Source: Bacillota bacterium (lineage in GTDB: Bacteria > Bacillota > Clostridia > Oscillospirales > Ethanoligenentaceae). From it: 33,440 nt of DNA. Under the pieces are notes generated by a model. It was not told the origin of the DNA. It made no database searches and saw only the letters and a list, made by a program, of their open reading frames with translations. Both the position numbers and the translations under genes were made by a program. Positions 32,008 through 33,440 of the stretch are shown in pieces; position 1 is the stretch's first letter, and each line of letters starts with the position of its first letter. Location of the stretch: positions 1 through 33,440 of the forward strand of contig JAEWAU010000102.1 in NCBI GenBank assembly GCA_023391535.1, given 5' to 3'.

Positions 32008-33396
32008 ATGGAAGGGTTGTTCCTCTGCGTGCTGCGCATGAGCCTTACCGCGAGCTACGCGATTCTGGTGATCCTGCTTTTGCGGCTGCCGCTGAAAAAG
32101 GCGCCCCGCTCCGTTTCCTACGCGCTTTGGAGCGTCGCTGCTTTCCGGCTCGTCTGCCCGGTTTCCTTCCGCAGCGCGTTCAGCCTGCTGCCTTCGGACG
32201 CGGGGCGGCAAAGCGCGAATATCGTGGTGCGCCGGGCCGCGCAGGCGGCGGCCGCGGTTTTGCCCGCGCAGGGTTCCGGCAGCGGCGCGGCGTCCGCCGC
32301 TTCCCCCGTATCGGTCGGCGCGGGCATTGTCCCGTTTCTGACCGAAATCGGCACGGCGCTCTGGCTTGCGGGCATCGCCGCAATGCTTGCCTATCAGGTC
32401 GTTTCGCTCCTGCTTCTGCGCGGGCGCCTGAAAGGGGCGCGGCATACGGGCCGGGGCATCCGCGAAGCGGAAGGGCTGCGCACGCCCTTTGTGCTCGGCG
32501 TGTTCCGTCCGGCAATCTATCTTCCCGCCGCGCTTCCGGCAGTGGAACGCGAGATCGTCGTGCGGCACGAGCGCGCGCACATCCGCAGGCTCGACCATCT
32601 CGTCAAGCCGCTGGCGTTTGTCGTTTTAAGTATCCACTGGTTTAATCCGCTTGCGTGGGTCGCCTTTTCGCGCATGAGCGCGGATATGGAACTTTCGTGC
32701 GACGAGCGCGTGCTCCGGGAGCTGGGCGGCGGCGTGAAAAAAGCCTATTCGTCCTCGCTGCTCGCCATGGCCGCGGGGCGCAGCGTTCCGCTTGCGGGCC
32801 CGCTGGCGTTCGGCGAGGGCAATATCAAAAGCCGCATCCAAAACATCCTGCGGTATCGCAGGCCGGCTTTTTGGGTGATCTTCGCCGCCGTGCTGGCGGC
32901 GGGGGGCGTCGGCTTCGGGCTTCTGGCAAACCCGGGAGCCGCATCCGGCCAGGGGCTCCCGGCGCAGGAGCTTTACCGGCTCCGCACGCCCTATGTGGGC
33001 GACGCGAGCCGGGTGGGGGGCATTTTCAGCCGCCTGCCCGTGCCGGAAACGCTGCAGCACGACGGCATCCGGCTGTTCACGAAAGCGCAGCCTTACGGTG
33101 TGGAGGTGAATTTTAAAGCGGCCGCGGCGGAAAAGCAGGCGTTTTCCATTCCGGGTAATCAGGCTGTATTCAACCGCAGTGCCGTGATGCTGTTCGCGCT
33201 CGTGCAAAATGCCTCGTACGTGGATTTTGTGGTGAGCGACGGCTCTTCTCCCCTCACCGTGCGAAGAACCCGGGAATGGGCGAACACCGCCATGGGGGAG
33301 GACGTGTGGAACGCCGCGTCCACGCAGAGCGCCTTTTCCGCGCTCTACGCCAAAACCATGGCAAATTATCCGGATTCGTACAAGGCCGGGAAATAG
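32008..33396 (+). CDS. BlaR1/MecR1-type M56 antirepressor with DUF4825-like domain
   Basis: A 462-residue membrane zinc protease of the M56 family. Helices in about residues 5-60 and 110-130 come before the cytoplasmic protease loop with H187-E188-x2-H191 (HERAH) and the ELSCDE segment (E228-E233), which should supply the third ligand. A further helix lies at about 288-310. The outer C-terminal part (about 325-455) looks like DUF4825 (YVGDASRVGGIFSRLPVP) and lacks the penicillin-binding STXK-type motifs. It is therefore unlikely to sense beta-lactams directly. The complete stop lies just before the G-run at the contig end, so further genes of the unit may be lost. Confidence 0.85.
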   Translation: MEGLFLCVLRMSLTASYAILVILLLRLPLKKAPRSVSYALWSVAAFRLVCPVSFRSAFSLLPSDAGRQSANIVVRRAAQAAAAVLPAQGSGSGAASAASPVSVGAGIVPFLTEIGTALWLAGIAAMLAYQVVSLLLLRGRLKGARHTGRGIREAEGLRTPFVLGVFRPAIYLPAALPAVEREIVVRHERAHIRRLDHLVKPLAFVVLSIHWFNPLAWVAFSRMSADMELSCDERVLRELGGGVKKAYSSSLLAMAAGRSVPLAGPLAFGEGNIKSRIQNILRYRRPAFWVIFAAVLAAGGVGFGLLANPGAASGQGLPAQELYRLRTPYVGDASRVGGIFSRLPVPETLQHDGIRLFTKAQPYGVEVNFKAAAAEKQAFSIPGNQAVFNRSAVMLFALVQNASYVDFVVSDGSSPLTVRRTREWANTAMGEDVWNAASTQSAFSALYAKTMANYPDSYKAGK

Positions 33397-33403
33397 AAAA
33401 CGG

Positions 33404-33440
33404 GGCGGGGGGGGGGGGGGGGGGGAGGTGTTGTGGGGAG
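33404..33440. other. Poly-G run at contig end, probable artefact
   Basis: About 18 G in a row followed by G-rich sequence, the counterpart of the C-run at the start. Not to be read as a biological element. Confidence 0.8.

Overview
The window looks like a chromosomal contig from a GC-rich, low-oxygen-adapted Firmicute, most likely an Oscillospirales (Ruminococcaceae/Acutalibacteraceae-like) clostridium. This is inferred from the gene set: Ech hydrogenase, a SigH-type sigma factor, TrmK, Nif3, RqcH, a Bacillota-type PhoP/PhoR system, an ECF-type FolT, Fhs, and a DUF5685 plus J-domain pair. Strong AGGAGG-type ribosome sites and TTGACA/TATAAT promoters also fit. No phage, IS element, CRISPR array or rRNA was seen. 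All genes but the first lie on the + strand. Both ends are homopolymer runs (C at the start, G at the end) that look like assembly artefacts, so the ends should not be read as biology.

Layout. 90-392 is a small DUF1294 membrane protein on the minus strand. 616-3690 is a large secreted cell-wall enzyme that joins a GHL10 glycosidase domain to a zinc amidase domain. 3691-4137 is a regulatory stretch with two promoters and a run of stable hairpins. 4138-9921 is a complete echABCDEF-hypA operon: a membrane-bound, ferredoxin-linked, ion-pumping [NiFe] hydrogenase of group 4 with one nickel-insertion chaperone. 10498-11479 holds a sigH-like sigma factor, a tRNA-like element with a UCA anticodon that lacks about 7 nt, and a double zinc-ribbon protein. 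11850-13443 holds a DUF1858 protein and an MFS-type transporter. 13490-17206 is a housekeeping run: trmK, nif3-like and rqcH.

17382-24556 is a phosphate regulon: three TTTACA repeats that resemble a PhoP box, then pstS, pstC, pstA, pstB, phoU, a PhoP-like regulator and a PhoR-like kinase. The regulator and kinase are placed so that the system can control its own transporter. 24725-25651 is a protein I do not recognise. 26194-28883 is a folate/one-carbon unit: a tetrahydrofolate (THF) riboswitch, the folate ECF substrate-binding protein FolT, and formate-THF ligase. 29020-31338 holds a DUF5685 protein, a J-domain protein with a Cys-rich tail, and a membrane protein of unknown role. 31572-33396 is a BlaI/BlaR1-type pair with two clear 17-bp dyad operators, in which the antirepressor carries a DUF4825-like extracellular domain instead of a penicillin-binding sensor.

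Physiologically the window suggests a fermenter that balances reduced ferredoxin through H2, uses folate-bound C1 units, scavenges phosphate by an ABC system, and monitors the cell envelope. The items most worth a second look are the riboswitch and its apparent switch to ribosome-site occlusion, the broken opal-anticodon tRNA-like element, the glycosidase-amidase fusion, the structured RNA candidate before ech, and the BlaR1-DUF4825 switch with its own operator sequence.
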